Both the position numbers and the translations under genes were made by a program. Shown here in pieces: positions 46,904 through 57,833 of a stretch of DNA of 64,000 bases (the first letter of the stretch is position 1; every line of letters starts with the position of its first letter). This stretch comes from Vicia villosa (Eukaryota > Streptophyta > Magnoliopsida > Fabales > Fabaceae). The stretch is taken from contig NC_081186.1 of NCBI RefSeq assembly GCF_029867415.1, positions 110,300,128-110,364,127 of the forward strand. The letters are read 5' to 3'. The notes under the pieces were generated by a model that searched no databases, had not been told where the DNA came from, and saw only the letters and a list, made by a program, of their open reading frames with translations.

Positions 46904-47776
46904 ATAAAAACCAATATTTTAAAAACCGGACCGGTCATCAAACCGGCGAGGGTACTGGGTCACTGGTCCATCGGTCGAACCATTGGGTCACGGGTTGAAC
47001 CGCATGACCAAACCGGATTAAACCGGATAACTCGATTTAATAAACCTGTCATTATAACAAAGCTATGTAGATATAAAACCGGTTGAACCGGATCATTCAA
47101 TATCTAAAAAAATATAATTAGCACTTAAATTTTTGAAAAATATCATATGATAAATTCACTAGTTGATATATTAAATTCAAATTTAAACATAAGTATCACA
47201 CATAACAAAATAGTAAAAAATTACAAAGTCTAATTGCAACGTAATCTAATTGAGTACTTTAGAACAAAAATACTCAAATATCTATTAAATTTAGTTCCAA
47301 GGAGGTAAAATTATTTCAATGTTGGGATCTCCTTCAATATCAAAACCATCTCCGGCAAAATCAATCTCATTTGCAACATCTTCCCCATCAATGATATCAT
47401 TACTTTGGTTGTTTTCTCCGGAGTTAAGTTGTGCATCTCCCTCAACATCAACCTCATCCAAATTTAATTCATCTATAACAACATCAAATTAAAGAATTTA
47501 GAAATTGACATGTTTTAAGAAATTAAAATGACATAATTATAATCACAAAAATTAATGTCATACCAATATCATTTGAAATAGGTTGGATTGTCATACTAGC
47601 AAGATCTTTGCGTAATGCTTTCACCTCCTCAATGGTCAAGAATGGTGGTGAATCCTCCAACACCCAATTAGAATGATCACCAAGTGTTTCAAAATTAATA
47701 GGATCATAATTTTGTTTCTTCTTGGTTCTATAAATCATTAACGGTAATGTCAAACATAGAACCAAATAAACTTAAC

Positions 47777-47975
47777 AAATCAAACAATAATATACATTCT
47801 TAACAAACCAAGAAATATCACATATTCTTAAATATAGAACCATAGAATATTCTTAATAAATCAAACAATAATATACATTCTTAACAAACCAAGAAATATC
47901 ACATATTCTTAAATATAGAACCATAGAATATTCTTAATAAATCAAACAATATCATATATTCTTAACTATAGAACC
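47777..47975. repeat. Tandem repeat, 81-bp unit, about 2.4 copies
   Basis: AAATCAAACAATAATATACA recurs at 47777 and 47858, with a partial third copy at 47939, inside the second visible intron of the hAT transposase. The first two copies are almost identical, so the duplication is recent. Confidence 0.85.
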
Positions 47976-48448
47976 AATATTTTCATGTCATCAAGACAAA
48001 AACAAAATAGTCTTGTTTATAAACCAAACAAACCAAACAATCGCATATTTCTTAACTATAAAACCATATCCTATATTCTTAACCATAGAACCAATAATCA
48101 TGTCATCAAGTATCGAAACAATAGCATATAAAGCATAATAAGTGCAATACCTATTTTGTAGCCGTAAATTGTAACGAACACAAACGAGATCGTTAAGCTT
48201 TTGATGCTCCAACCTATTTCTCTTTTTTGAATGAATGTGTTCAAACACACTCCAATTTCGTTCACAACCAGATGCACTACAAGTTTGACTCAAAATCCGA
48301 ATAGCCAGCTTTTGCAAATTGGGCGCTTCAGTTCTATAAGTGTCCCACCATTGATCTAGAATAATGCATGTGAAAAAAAACATTAGAAAACGTTTTAAAA
48401 TACATATTGACATTGTACTAAAATGCTTAAAGTTTCTCATATAATTTT

Positions 48449-50437
48449 TGTAACACCCCATTTCTATGCGACAATTGTACAAGAATCAGAGTTTCAAAAT
48501 TTCTCAACAAATAAATGAGGCGTCACATATTCACTTCATTAACAAATTACTTCATCGCATTTTGCGGATACATAGCACTTCTTTAATCAATCAAACAATT
48601 GCTCAACATATAATACTTTTAAACAAAATAATTTCTTTTATGAAAACATGGCGGAATCATAGTTCTCAATCTTTAAGTCAATAAAATCTTATTCAACTAA
48701 GATAAAACAATAAATAACATCATAAACATCATAGATATATCATAAAATCATCCCCCCGAGTGCTACGTATCAGAGCGACAACCGACTCGATTAACGTCAA
48801 CTAAATCTTCATACTCGAACACCTGCATGTTACCAGTATAAAGGAAACGGCGAACAAGAGAAAAGGGTGAGATATCAAATCATATAAGTGAGCATATGAT
48901 AAATTGTATATTAGGATTCAAACATATATAGTTATCACATCACCAGTATTAATATTTTCATACACTTCATACTTTCACTAATTCACAAATCTCACATACT
49001 TTTCATCGCATCATAAGTCACACTACTTCACATTCGCATCAATTATATATAAACATATCAGTCATTCACTTGCAAGTCAAATTATGATGCATCACGTGTA
49101 TAAATCACAATTTTAGTCTCAAAATATCACAGCATATAAGTCACCCATCTAGTCACAAAACATCACCTGTACATTTAATTACAAAACATCACATATACGG
49201 CTAATCACAAAAAATCACATATAAGTCACACCAGACATATTCAGTTAATCGCATTCACAAATATTGACATCATCACACTACTCATAAAATCATCAATTCA
49301 CATCTTCACATACCTCCATCATTTAACAAGTCACAATATACAATCACGATATAGTCACAAAATGTCACATCTATGAATCACATAAGACACATGGGACATG
49401 ACTCATGTATATGCATGTGGTATCAATCGGAGCTTCAGCCCCTGTCACCAATTGCCCAATTCAGAGGCACAAGGCATAAGCCTTCGTTACTAGTTTTTCC
49501 AATCCAAGCCGTCACAGAGTATGCATATGAATGTGACTCGACAAACAAGACATACACAACATACTCATCACAATCACACGTCATCACTAGGCATACGCCC
49601 ACGTCACTGATAATTACCAAGTATTAGAGGTAATTCAACGTCACAATAATCATTCATTCTTCACATAGAAACAAACTCATCACGAAATCATCATCATTAT
49701 GTTTCGGCATATCACGACAAACATATAACTTCACATATTAACTAAATCATCACAACAATCATCATTTATCATTTACTTCACAAAATATTCGTCACAAGGC
49801 ACACGCCCATATCACAATCATCAATTCATAAAAGATATTAATACTTCACACATAATACAACAACTTAATATGACAACAGAACAATTCCGACAATTCACCA
49901 AACCAACGGTCGATATCATTAGCAAAATAATCACCAAGATATCCACAATAATTCTTAAGGTATGATCACAATTCGATACCGGTTAATTGGGAATAATTCA
50001 ATTACTTATTGATTATCCAATTCATTCGGTTACATACTCAAGATATCGTAATTTACCGATAAACCGAATAGTTAATCTAAGTTCAAGTTTATTCCAATTA
50101 AATAGGCTTATTAAAAATTAATTCAATAGTTAATTAATCGACCGATTAATATCACAATTTCGACAAAATAACGCCACCACGTTAATGTACTAATTAAACT
50201 TAGCTACCACGTCAATTTTCATCAAATTCCAGACAACTAAATATACCGATTAATTCGGCTTTTTCGATCAAACGGAACTGTTTATTAAATCTATAATCAC
50301 TACTATTTTGCTTACAACTACTAAAATTATCTTTAGTGATAACTCTTGCTAAATATATATGCTACCTATTATCATAGTTGGAATTATCATTGAAATTATG
50401 ACTTAACATATATTAGTATACCATATGCCAAGACTTT

Positions 50438-50518
<81 letters not shown>

Positions 50519-51556
50519 TATATTTGCTATCTTGTAACAAAATTAAAGCTACAGACAAATAGAGCCAAAGGAAAATAACAGGGGCTTTCATCTTCATATA
50601 TGGCCCCCACCACACCAACATGGGACGATCGTTCCTCTCTAAGTGGTGGCCCCCGTCAACCAACTGTGTGACCTTTTATATGTTCCTGCATTTCAGATCT
50701 TTCTAGTATAACAACATAATTTCCTGACTATGAAAATTTACTCCGATTCAACACAAATCTAGCTACTCGCCATTACTTAACCACATCATCAACAGTAACG
50801 ACGCACAACATCAATTCATGAATTTAATTTCTCGGCAACAATTGACACAAGCAATAGCAATAAATCTACACATCTAATTTTCCCCACATACAAGGTTTCA
50901 TAAGCTCTATTATAGGAAGAGAACCCCACCCTTACCTTATCAATGGAAGCAACTCAATGGGTCCCCAATTGCATCTTCAATTTGACACCATGGATAAAAT
51001 CTCTAAGCTTGTCCTTCTCCTCCAAAACTTGTCTCTTTCTCTTCTATTCTTCTTTCCTCATTATGACAACACTACTCTTAAATCTCTAAAACCATAATAT
51101 AATATTTCAATTGGGCTTAGCATTCAATAACTCTTCTTTATTAATATTCACAGCCCAATTTAGACCCAATAAGACAAATAGCTCCAAATAACTAATTATA
51201 TCACTTTTATTAATATTCCATCAATATAATATTTCTGACTTATAAATAATATTATTCTTAATATTATTTTCCGACTTTAACTTAATAAATCCAAATACGC
51301 TTCTTAAAATAACACCGACAATCCAAATTCGACCAATATATCATATTTCCGGTCTAATCTTAATTACTCAGAAATTTCCCAAAACTTCAAATATTATTCC
51401 AGTAATATTTCTAATACTAAAAGTATCAAAACTCTTGATTAAATATCGATCCGCTATCCCAAACTAATACCGACTAAATCGTCTCAAAATACGAAAACTT
51501 CACTAAACACTCCGAACGTCTAGATTAAGAGAATAATCGAATTTCCGGGCGTTACA
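48449..51556 (-). repeat. Solo LTR, 3108 bp, chromovirus (Tekay-like), nested in an intron of the hAT gene
   Basis: On the minus strand it starts TGTAACGCCCGGAAATTCGA and ends GGGGTGTTACA. Flanks are AAACT and AAAAT on the minus strand, a 5-bp duplication with one mismatch. The insertion is seven bases after the donor GT of the hAT intron. The ends match what I remember of Tekay/Del chromovirus LTRs in legumes. The interior (49000-49900) is rich in ATCACA words and has no gene. Confidence 0.8.
50441..50518. repeat. (AT)n microsatellite
   Basis: About 38 AT units inside the Tekay-like solo LTR. Confidence 0.97.
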
Positions 51557-53360
51557 AGTTTACCTAGCAAAACTTCATCTCGGTTTTCTACGGCCGTTGT
51601 CCTTCCAAAACTACCTTCACAATTTTTGAATGAAGTCATCTCAGTAGTTAATTTAGATCGCAAGTCCTTACTATCATAAGCATACTTTTCAATGACATCC
51701 AAAAGGCCTTGGGTGGTGGACTTGTTTTTTCATATTCTGGATCAAATTTACAAAATGGATTTAACCAATAACCAGCAGCATGAAGATTTTTCCGAAGTTG
51801 TGCATCCCAACGATTATCCAAGATCTTCAAATAAGGCTCTACTTTCAGCTTATTTCTTCTAAACCTCTTCTCAATCTCCTCTCTTGCTTTATACATAGCT
51901 CGGTAGAGATATCCCATAGCTGGTTTATCTTCACTATCAACAATACGCAACACACGTACAAGAGGTTCTGTAATTTTCACGATGTCAGCACATGTAGACC
52001 AAAAGCTTGAGTCTAAGACTTGTTCCACAAATTGCTTTTCCTTGACATCTTTGGATGTTACCATGGCTCTTAGTGCATCTTTATGAGATAGAATACTTTG
52101 CAATGCAATGAAATTAGTAGCAAAGCGGGTTGGAGCAGGACGGAGTATTTCTTTTCCACCTGTATTTTGTCTTATCAAATACAATGCAAAACAATAATTA
52201 TATATGTATTTGATAATTTTTGAAGCATGTGACACTGCCTCACTTACTTCCTTTAATTTCCCCATGGTTTGCAACATCAAATTAATACAGTGTGCCGCAC
52301 AAGGAGACCAAAACAACTTAGAAAACTCCTTTTTACATTTCACACTCAAAGTGACAAAACCAACCAAAATACTCCCAAACACACACTATAATCATTCATT
52401 TGTGGCTGTAAAAATATAAAATAGTTTTTTCAAGCAAAGCTTTACCGCAATAGCTATAGAAATTATATTGCCATTGTTCAATCATGGTGAGTTAGTGAAC
52501 TGTGTTCCTAAAAAAACTACTATAATACTATTGACCCTATTTTTGAGTTGTACATTAAGCATAGTATTTTCTAATTTCTACTATTATAGCATTACAGTAT
52601 TGGGCAATGATACCTTGTTTACATATGGAAAAAAACAAGAACAACTAACATGTGCAGAAAGTCACAAACACAATAGAACAATATCACATTGTACATAGAA
52701 TTAAAGTGATAGAAAAGAAAAAGTATGGAAGATGAATTGTCAACGTGGTTTCTCCAAAAACTACTCCAATTAGTTTTTGGAGAAACCAACAGATTTCAAC
52801 TTCATCATTGGAACAACAACAAGTGCAGAAGAATTGACATACGATAGAAGATAAGTCATCAAGAACAACAACAACTCTAGACAACAACAACAAAATCAAT
52901 AATTTCAATTTCAATTTGAACACTAGACGGAACGGCGGCGCAGGGTTGCTGTTGTTCTTATTTGTATTCCACTCCTTTCTTTTCTTTCTGGAATTTTATG
53001 TGTGGCTGAAGACTGAAACAAGTTAACAAAACAATTTTTTTTATTATTTTTTTTAAAATTTAAAAACCTCAAAACGACGTCGTTTTGAGTTAAAAAAATA
53101 ATAAGCAGTTGAATCACCGGTTTTTCCGGTTCGTACTGGTTCGTTCCGGTTCACACCGGTTCCATCCGATTCTGAGACGTGGGCGATCGAACAAGTGAAC
53201 CTGGCCGATTCCCGGTCCAACCGATCCGACTGGCCTGTCCGGTCCAGTTTTTACAACACTGATAAAAACTATTAAATAATTTTTTAAAATATTAATTTAA
53301 ATAAAATTGAACACCACTTTTAATGAAAAAAATTTTATTGTGTTTTCTTCATAGTGTTTT

Positions 53361-53654
53361 GGGTTAATGAACTTTTTCGCCCCTTTAAATATTTCAAATT
53401 TCATTTTTAGTCCCTCCAAAATTTTCCTTCAAGAAATCGTCCCTTCAAAATTTTTCTTCCGAACTATTGGTCCCTAACGTCAAATTTCGTAGCTAATCGG
53501 TGGCTAAAGTCGTAGCTAATCTCTAGCAAATTTGACGTTAGGGACCAATAGTTTAGACGAAAAATTTTGAAGAGACGATTTCTTAAAGGAAAATTTTAGA
53601 GGGACTAAAAACGAAATCTGCAATATTTATAAGGACCAAAAAATTCATTAACCC
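53361..53654. mobile_element. MULE-type foldback MITE, 294 bp, 9-bp TSD
   Basis: Ends GGGTTAATGAA and TTCATTAACCC; arms of about 130 bp fold back around a centre near 53500 (TTTGACGTTAGGGACCAATAG in inverted form; shown to 20 bases as TTGACGTTAGGGACCAATAG). TAGTGTTTT occurs at 53352-53360 and 53655-53663. The GGGTTAA terminus and 9-bp duplication place it with the MULE group seen at 12676 and 20698. Confidence 0.92.
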
Positions 53655-53689
53655 TAGTGTTTTTGTGTGAAACTGTTATTTAAGTCCAA

Positions 53690-53877
53690 ATATAACCCTC
53701 CATTGATTATCATTAATCCAACGGTTTTAATTAAAGTTTTATATAAAAAAATATTTCCAAAAATAATTAGATTAAATGATCAATTAAAATCGTCGGATTA
53801 ATAAAAATCAATGGTTATGATTTGGAGTAAGTGTTGAACAGTTACTCTTGGAGTAAATATAACCCTCCTCATAATAT
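53690..53877. mobile_element. Second copy of the foldback MITE of 29763-29990, left end damaged
   Basis: Shares TTGATTATCATTAATC, TATTTCCAAAAATAATTA and the right end GGAGTAAGTGTTGAACA..ACTCTTGGAGT with the copy at 29763. The outer part of the left arm is replaced (AGTCCAAATATAACCCTCCA). Confidence 0.8.
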
Positions 53878-53919
53878 ATATATATAATAGAATTAATGTA
53901 TAAGTTAAAAGTTTCATGT

Positions 53920-54650
53920 TTTTTTCTTTGGACGGCTTTACATAAGTCTCTTCCTATAAGATCGATCGATGTTGTGTCATCGTGGTATGCTCTAGACGAA
54001 TCTTTGTTCTAAATGCAATATGGATAATGAGACAGCTTTACACTGCCTAAAGACTATGAATTTGTTACTCCCTCTTAGAAATCTATTAGCATCTTAGACC
54101 CCATATTCTTATAAGAATATAGTTTATATGATTAGATTAGACATGATATCAATGATAGCTCTATCTTTTTGGCTGCTTGCTAGTAGTTATGACGCGCTAG
54201 TAACAAAATGTGTCTTGGGACTGAAGTGGTTTCTTCCTATAATTTAAAATTTATTACAGTGAATTATATTAATATGTTAGCTAAATGTTTCTCAAACATA
54301 ATTTGTTTCATCCAACGAGAACGATTATGAGGAATGCACACAAATGTAGTAATATGATTTTGAATGTTGATGGCAGTAGCCTCGGTAATCTCGACGTCTC
54401 AGATTTTGGTGGATTGATTTAAAATATTGATAGTGTTTGGGTTCACGGTTTTGAGACTATTCTTCATACGGTGCTGACGACGTTATATCATGGGTTCCGT
54501 ATGATCCGGGAACTTGGCATCAAAGAACAAGTGTGTTATTATGACTTTAACTCTACTATCAAACTTATCTTTAAGTCTATTAATATTTGGCATCACTATG
54601 CCGCGATTCTTCACAACATTAAAGAGATTCTCTATAGAGAATGATAAGTT
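53920..54650 (+). pseudogene. LINE (L1-type) 3' fragment with RNase H domain
   Basis: Broken translation gives CSKCNMDNETALHCL (zinc-binding region of plant LINE reverse transcriptases, about 54015-54050), then NVDGSSLGNLDVSDFGGLI (about 54365), VHGFETILHTVLTTLYHGFR and NIWHHYAAILHNIKEIL (about 54590-54640), the RNase H of plant L1 elements. It contains many stops; the 5' part is missing. Several T-rich runs follow. Confidence 0.75.
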
Positions 54651-54907
54651 TTACTATTTCATATTTTTAAGGAAGAAAATATAATAATGATGCAGTGTAC
54701 TGATTCTTTGCAGAATTTTCTATTGGAATTATCACTTTTCTACTAATTAACCCATGCTTGTGAAATTGTATTTTCTAAACAATTTCTTTTTTTTTTCTTT
54801 TTTATTTGTAAACAAAAAAAGAAAATGTTAGGTGTTTTCTGTCGAAAATTTCTTTAGCCACCTCCCTATGGGGGTCACCCCCAGCGAAAAACCAAAACTA
54901 CCCCTGC

Positions 54908-55016
54908 TTCGGAAATGAACTTCCGAAGCGCTTTTTTTTTTGAATTTTTTTTGTCTTCGGAAATGAACCTCCGAAAATGTCAAAACCGTTAATATTTTCA
55001 GAAGTTCATTTCCGAA
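54908..55016. repeat. Left palindrome cluster of the compact element
   Basis: TTCGGAAATGAACTTCCGAA at 54908-54927, a variant at 54957-54976 and TTCAGAAGTTCATTTCCGAA at 54997-55016. A fourth, TTCGGAAGTTCATTTCCGAA, lies at 55255-55274, about 55 bp before the TATA box of the gene. Confidence 0.9.
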
Positions 55017-55327
55017 AATATTTCTGCATATACAAATTTCCCTCCTTCACTATTTCATCATTTTTCTCCAACACTTTTCCAAACCCTCTCCAAAACCCAA
55101 TCAATCTCCATCCATTTTTATCCTAAAATCAAGTTTCAAACCGTTGATCACGTTAAAGGGAGCATAGAAAGCTACAATTTCAGGTAAACATCACTTATTT
55201 CATTCCCTATTTCACTACATTGATTCAACAAAATTCTGCTGAACACTGATATAATTCGGAAGTTCATTTCCGAAATGTCCCCTGAGGCAGGATAAGGTTT
55301 GTTAGGCCATCAATGCTCCAATAAGTC

Positions 55328-55335
55328 TATAAATA
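55328..55335 (+). promoter_or_regulatory. TATA box of the compact element's gene
   Basis: TATAAATA lies 46 bases before the ATG at 55374, a normal plant TATA-to-ATG distance for a very short leader. A palindrome copy lies just upstream at 55255-55274. Confidence 0.6.
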
Positions 55336-55373
55336 CACACTCTTCTTCATCCTCTCCACACCACAAAACACAA

Positions 55374-55745
55374 ATGACACAAACCTACCCCCACCTAGCA
55401 TTCGTCTACTTTGAAACCGGCTACCCGATGCCGTTCCAATTTCGCTTCTCGCGCGACACGCCGTTTGCGGAGTTGATACCGTCGCTCAACACGCTTTTGC
55501 ACTATCCCGAGAATCGAAAGGTTGTCAAGCTCGAGTACCGCTCGCCATCGCTTAACGACGAGGGAGGCATTAAGTTCACACCTTTTGAGATCAAGAACGA
55601 CGAAGATTTGGCGGTTTTGTGGACAACGTTCGACCGATTTTCTTCGAAAGGCCCGATCGAGTTGGACGCGAAACTTCAAAGATCGGCGGACGATGTTATC
55701 AAAATGTTGACTCATCCCCACCTACCTGTGATCAACAATATGTAA
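55374..55745 (+). CDS. Intact 123-residue protein of unknown function, PB1/ubiquitin-fold-like in appearance
   Basis: The ATG at 55374 is the first after the TATA box; the frame upstream is open but has no earlier ATG. The protein has an N-terminal stretch with a basic FRFSRDTPFAELIPSLNTLL core (residues about 22-41), a YPENRKVVKLEYRSPS segment, then FTPFEIKNDEDLAVLWTTF and a C-terminal helix (RSADDVIKML). This beta-strand/helix pattern with an acidic ENDED-like loop recalls PB1-like domains found at the N-terminus of some plant MULE proteins, but I cannot confirm it. It is uninterrupted and much richer in G+C and CpG than the flanking DNA, and a poly(A) signal follows. It is the only complete small gene in the right half. 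I do not assign a function. Confidence 0.7.
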   Translation: MTQTYPHLAFVYFETGYPMPFQFRFSRDTPFAELIPSLNTLLHYPENRKVVKLEYRSPSLNDEGGIKFTPFEIKNDEDLAVLWTTFDRFSSKGPIELDAKLQRSADDVIKMLTHPHLPVINNM

Positions 55746-55788
55746 CTTTAATTATATGTAATATTATCGTTGTAATCTTCACCCGATT

Positions 55789-55794
55789 AAATAA
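55789..55794 (+). terminator. Poly(A) signal of the compact element's gene
   Basis: AATAAA 44 bases after the stop codon, followed by a T/G-rich stretch (TTGTTGTTGTTTTTC), a typical plant 3' end. Confidence 0.55.
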
Positions 55795-55838
55795 AGCGAA
55801 TTGTTGTTGTTTTTCATTTTCTTCTGTCCAGACATATT

Positions 55839-56045
55839 TTCGGAAGTTCATTTCCGAATTCCCCAAGGGGGGTGCGTTCGGAGATGAACTTCCGAAACAC
55901 CACATTTTCTGAAAAAGTAACTTTATTTCGGAGATGCATCTCCGAAATCAATATTTTATATTAAAAAAAACACGTTTTCGGAGATGCATTTCCGAAAACA
56001 CATTTTTTAAGAAAAAAAGTACAGTTTCGGAAATGAACTTCCGAA
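55839..56045. repeat. Right palindrome cluster of the compact element
   Basis: Five copies at 55839-55858, 55877-55896, 55927-55946, 55977-55996 and 56026-56045, spaced 38-50 bp. The copy at 55927 (TTCGGAGATGCATCTCCGAA) is a perfect 20-bp palindrome. Confidence 0.9.
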
Positions 56046-56122
56046 ACAAGGGGTATTGTGGTAAATTCACCAGGGGTGGGCAAGAAGGTTGGGAGGTGGG
56101 TGAAGAAATTTTCTTTCTGTCG

Positions 56123-57833
56123 CTAATTTATTTGCCAAATCTCTTTTCTTTCATAACTTAGTGTGGTAATCAACTACTAAAGTCACTCTGTCTCTAGTAC
56201 ATCCCTTAAAGCATAATAATCAAGAACAAGAAGAAGAAACATGATAAACCATAAAGTTAGTAAAAATGCATGTTTCATGCACTATCATCATCACTTTACA
56301 AAATAGACACATGCACTATATAAAAAGAGTAGTAAAGACGTATAGAATAGATCTTATTGGGCAGACGCAATCACAAACAATTTACTCAGCAGGACTCAGC
56401 CAACATGCCATATAAATATAATATAAGCTCTTTATAAGGAAGCTCCACCAAAGGCCAAAGACAAACCTGATATGCTGCTGATTTCATATGATATACATGA
56501 AAGTAATGTTTGTGGTCAGGAATCATATATATACTTGACTAAAAAACAAATTATATTCTCTTTTTATTTATTTAATATAAACATGGTTCTTTATTTTAGA
56601 ATTTTTTAACATAATTTCTTCTATTTTGAATTTTAGTATTTGGTTTCTTTAAATAAAAAATATATTCTAAGTTGATAGTTCTCCTTAACTTCTTGTGAAA
56701 CAAAGCTGAAAATAATAGTAGACCTTATGGACGGAATTAAGTATTTGATATAATTACAAGCCTCTCCAGTAGGGGTAATTAGTCACAAAATAGTTGTAGC
56801 TCTATACTTAGGGTCTTTAATTATAATTAATTAAGATTTTCTTGAGATTTTTTTTTGTCCTTTTTATAAGAGACTCTTTCAACTTTTAAAATGTAATAAT
56901 TATTTTTTTCCAAACACACCTCTAATTTTATTACATATTTTAATAAATACACTTGTATACATATTAATTATTTCTCTCTCTTAAGAATAAACTTGTAAAA
57001 TTGTACATATAGTCAACAAATTTAATATTTTAATCAACTTTTTTAATTCACGTAATTTAGTCTACATGGTCTTATATTTAAGGATGGAGATAATACTACA
57101 TAGGAAGGGTCCAACGCATTTTGAACAATTAGTTTATAATATTTTAAAATTAAATAAATTATATATATATATATAATTATCATTTATTTTATTTTCTGTC
57201 TAAAGAATTGTAGAATTTGTTTTAAACAAACTTGAAGAAAAAACTATAGAATTTGACTAATTTTAAAAAAATTATGTATTTAAAAAAAATTATTTTAAAA
57301 ATGGTAAACTATTGTGTATTTAGAGAAATTATTTAACAAAATGGCAAAATGTGCACAATTTCAAGTAGTAGAATTGAATTTTGTATTGGAAAAACTGTAT
57401 ATCTTAGAAGTTCATGCAGTGAGTGAGAGTCTTACGCTATCAGTTAATTGTATCATATCAATCAATTACCTTATAAAAGTATATGATTGTGAATATAAGA
57501 ATATTTGGCTCACAATTGGAGGAATGTCTAGTGCAACTCTTATCAACATGTATAAAAATATCAAAAAAGGATAAGAGATAAAAAAGCATAGTTGCTGTCA
57601 AGTTGGAATATGACATCAAAATTGAGAAGGGATTGGGTGCCTTTCAAATCTTAGAAAGTTCAAGTCTCTTTTGCATTGTAAAGCAATTTATGTTCTAACT
57701 ACTCTAAAGATAAAATAGATTAAATTATTAAAACGATGGAGGATCTATAAATTATTTTGTTGAAGTTAAATTTAAAGAATTTGAAATGATACTAGAAAAT
57801 AAATATTTTCTGTATTTTTTTTTAGTTTAGTTT
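56123..57833. other. AT-rich sequence without recognised gene
   Basis: About 1.7 kb. An 86-codon ORF at 57314-57574 (+) has no known domain and the surrounding composition is noncoding. A short (TA)n run is at about 57162-57174. Confidence 0.4.

Larger units (their letters stand above)
47291..52382 (-). pseudogene. hAT transposase, four visible exons, N-terminus missing
   Basis: Exon order on the minus strand: 52382-51564, 48355-48151, 47727-47564 and 47472-47291, all with GT-AG borders. The first holds KLFWSPCAAHCINLML and RPAPTRFATNFIALQS (DUF659/ribonuclease H-like core), LDNRWDAQLRKNLHAAGYWL, and, after a 1-base frame change near 51730, GLLDVIEKYAYDSKDL. Exon 2 is the hAT dimerisation domain (RILSQTCSASGCERNWSVFE, KKRNRLEHQKLNDLV). 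Exons 3 and 4 give YDPINFETLG and an acidic tail ending NIEIILPPWN. No BED zinc finger or N-terminal core is found upstream of 52382, where only noncoding sequence remains, so the gene is a 5'-deleted relic. Its first visible intron (48356-51563) holds a solo LTR. Confidence 0.85.
46912..53261 (-). mobile_element. hAT DNA transposon, 6350 bp with a nested 3.1-kb LTR; perfect 8-bp TSD
   Basis: Left end CAATATTTTAAAAACCGGAC, right end (reverse complement) CAGTGTTGTAAAAACTGGAC. ATAAAAAC occurs directly before (46904-46911) and after (53262-53269). Both subterminal regions are crowded with ACCGG/CCGGT words. The transposase gene is on the minus strand. Without the LTR the element would be about 3.24 kb. 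Confidence 0.93.
54845..56113 (+). mobile_element. Compact MULE-like element, 1269 bp, carrying one intact gene and a palindrome cluster
   Basis: Both ends read inward (G)AAAATTTCTT(T/C)A(G/C)CCACCTCCC. TTTCTGTCG at 54836-54844 and 56114-56122 is a perfect 9-bp duplication (8 bp if the shared G is counted in the element). The interior holds nine copies of the 20-bp palindrome, four left and five right of a short gene with TATA box and poly(A) signal. There is no transposase, so it would depend on a helper in trans. Confidence 0.85.

Noticed and set aside
50439..50663. ORF of 74 codons ending in an Ile-Tyr repeat
   Set aside because: The Ile-Tyr part is the (AT)n microsatellite read as codons.
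57314..57574. 86-codon ORF in AT-rich DNA
   Set aside because: No domain, no promoter or splice context, and composition equal to the noncoding neighbourhood.
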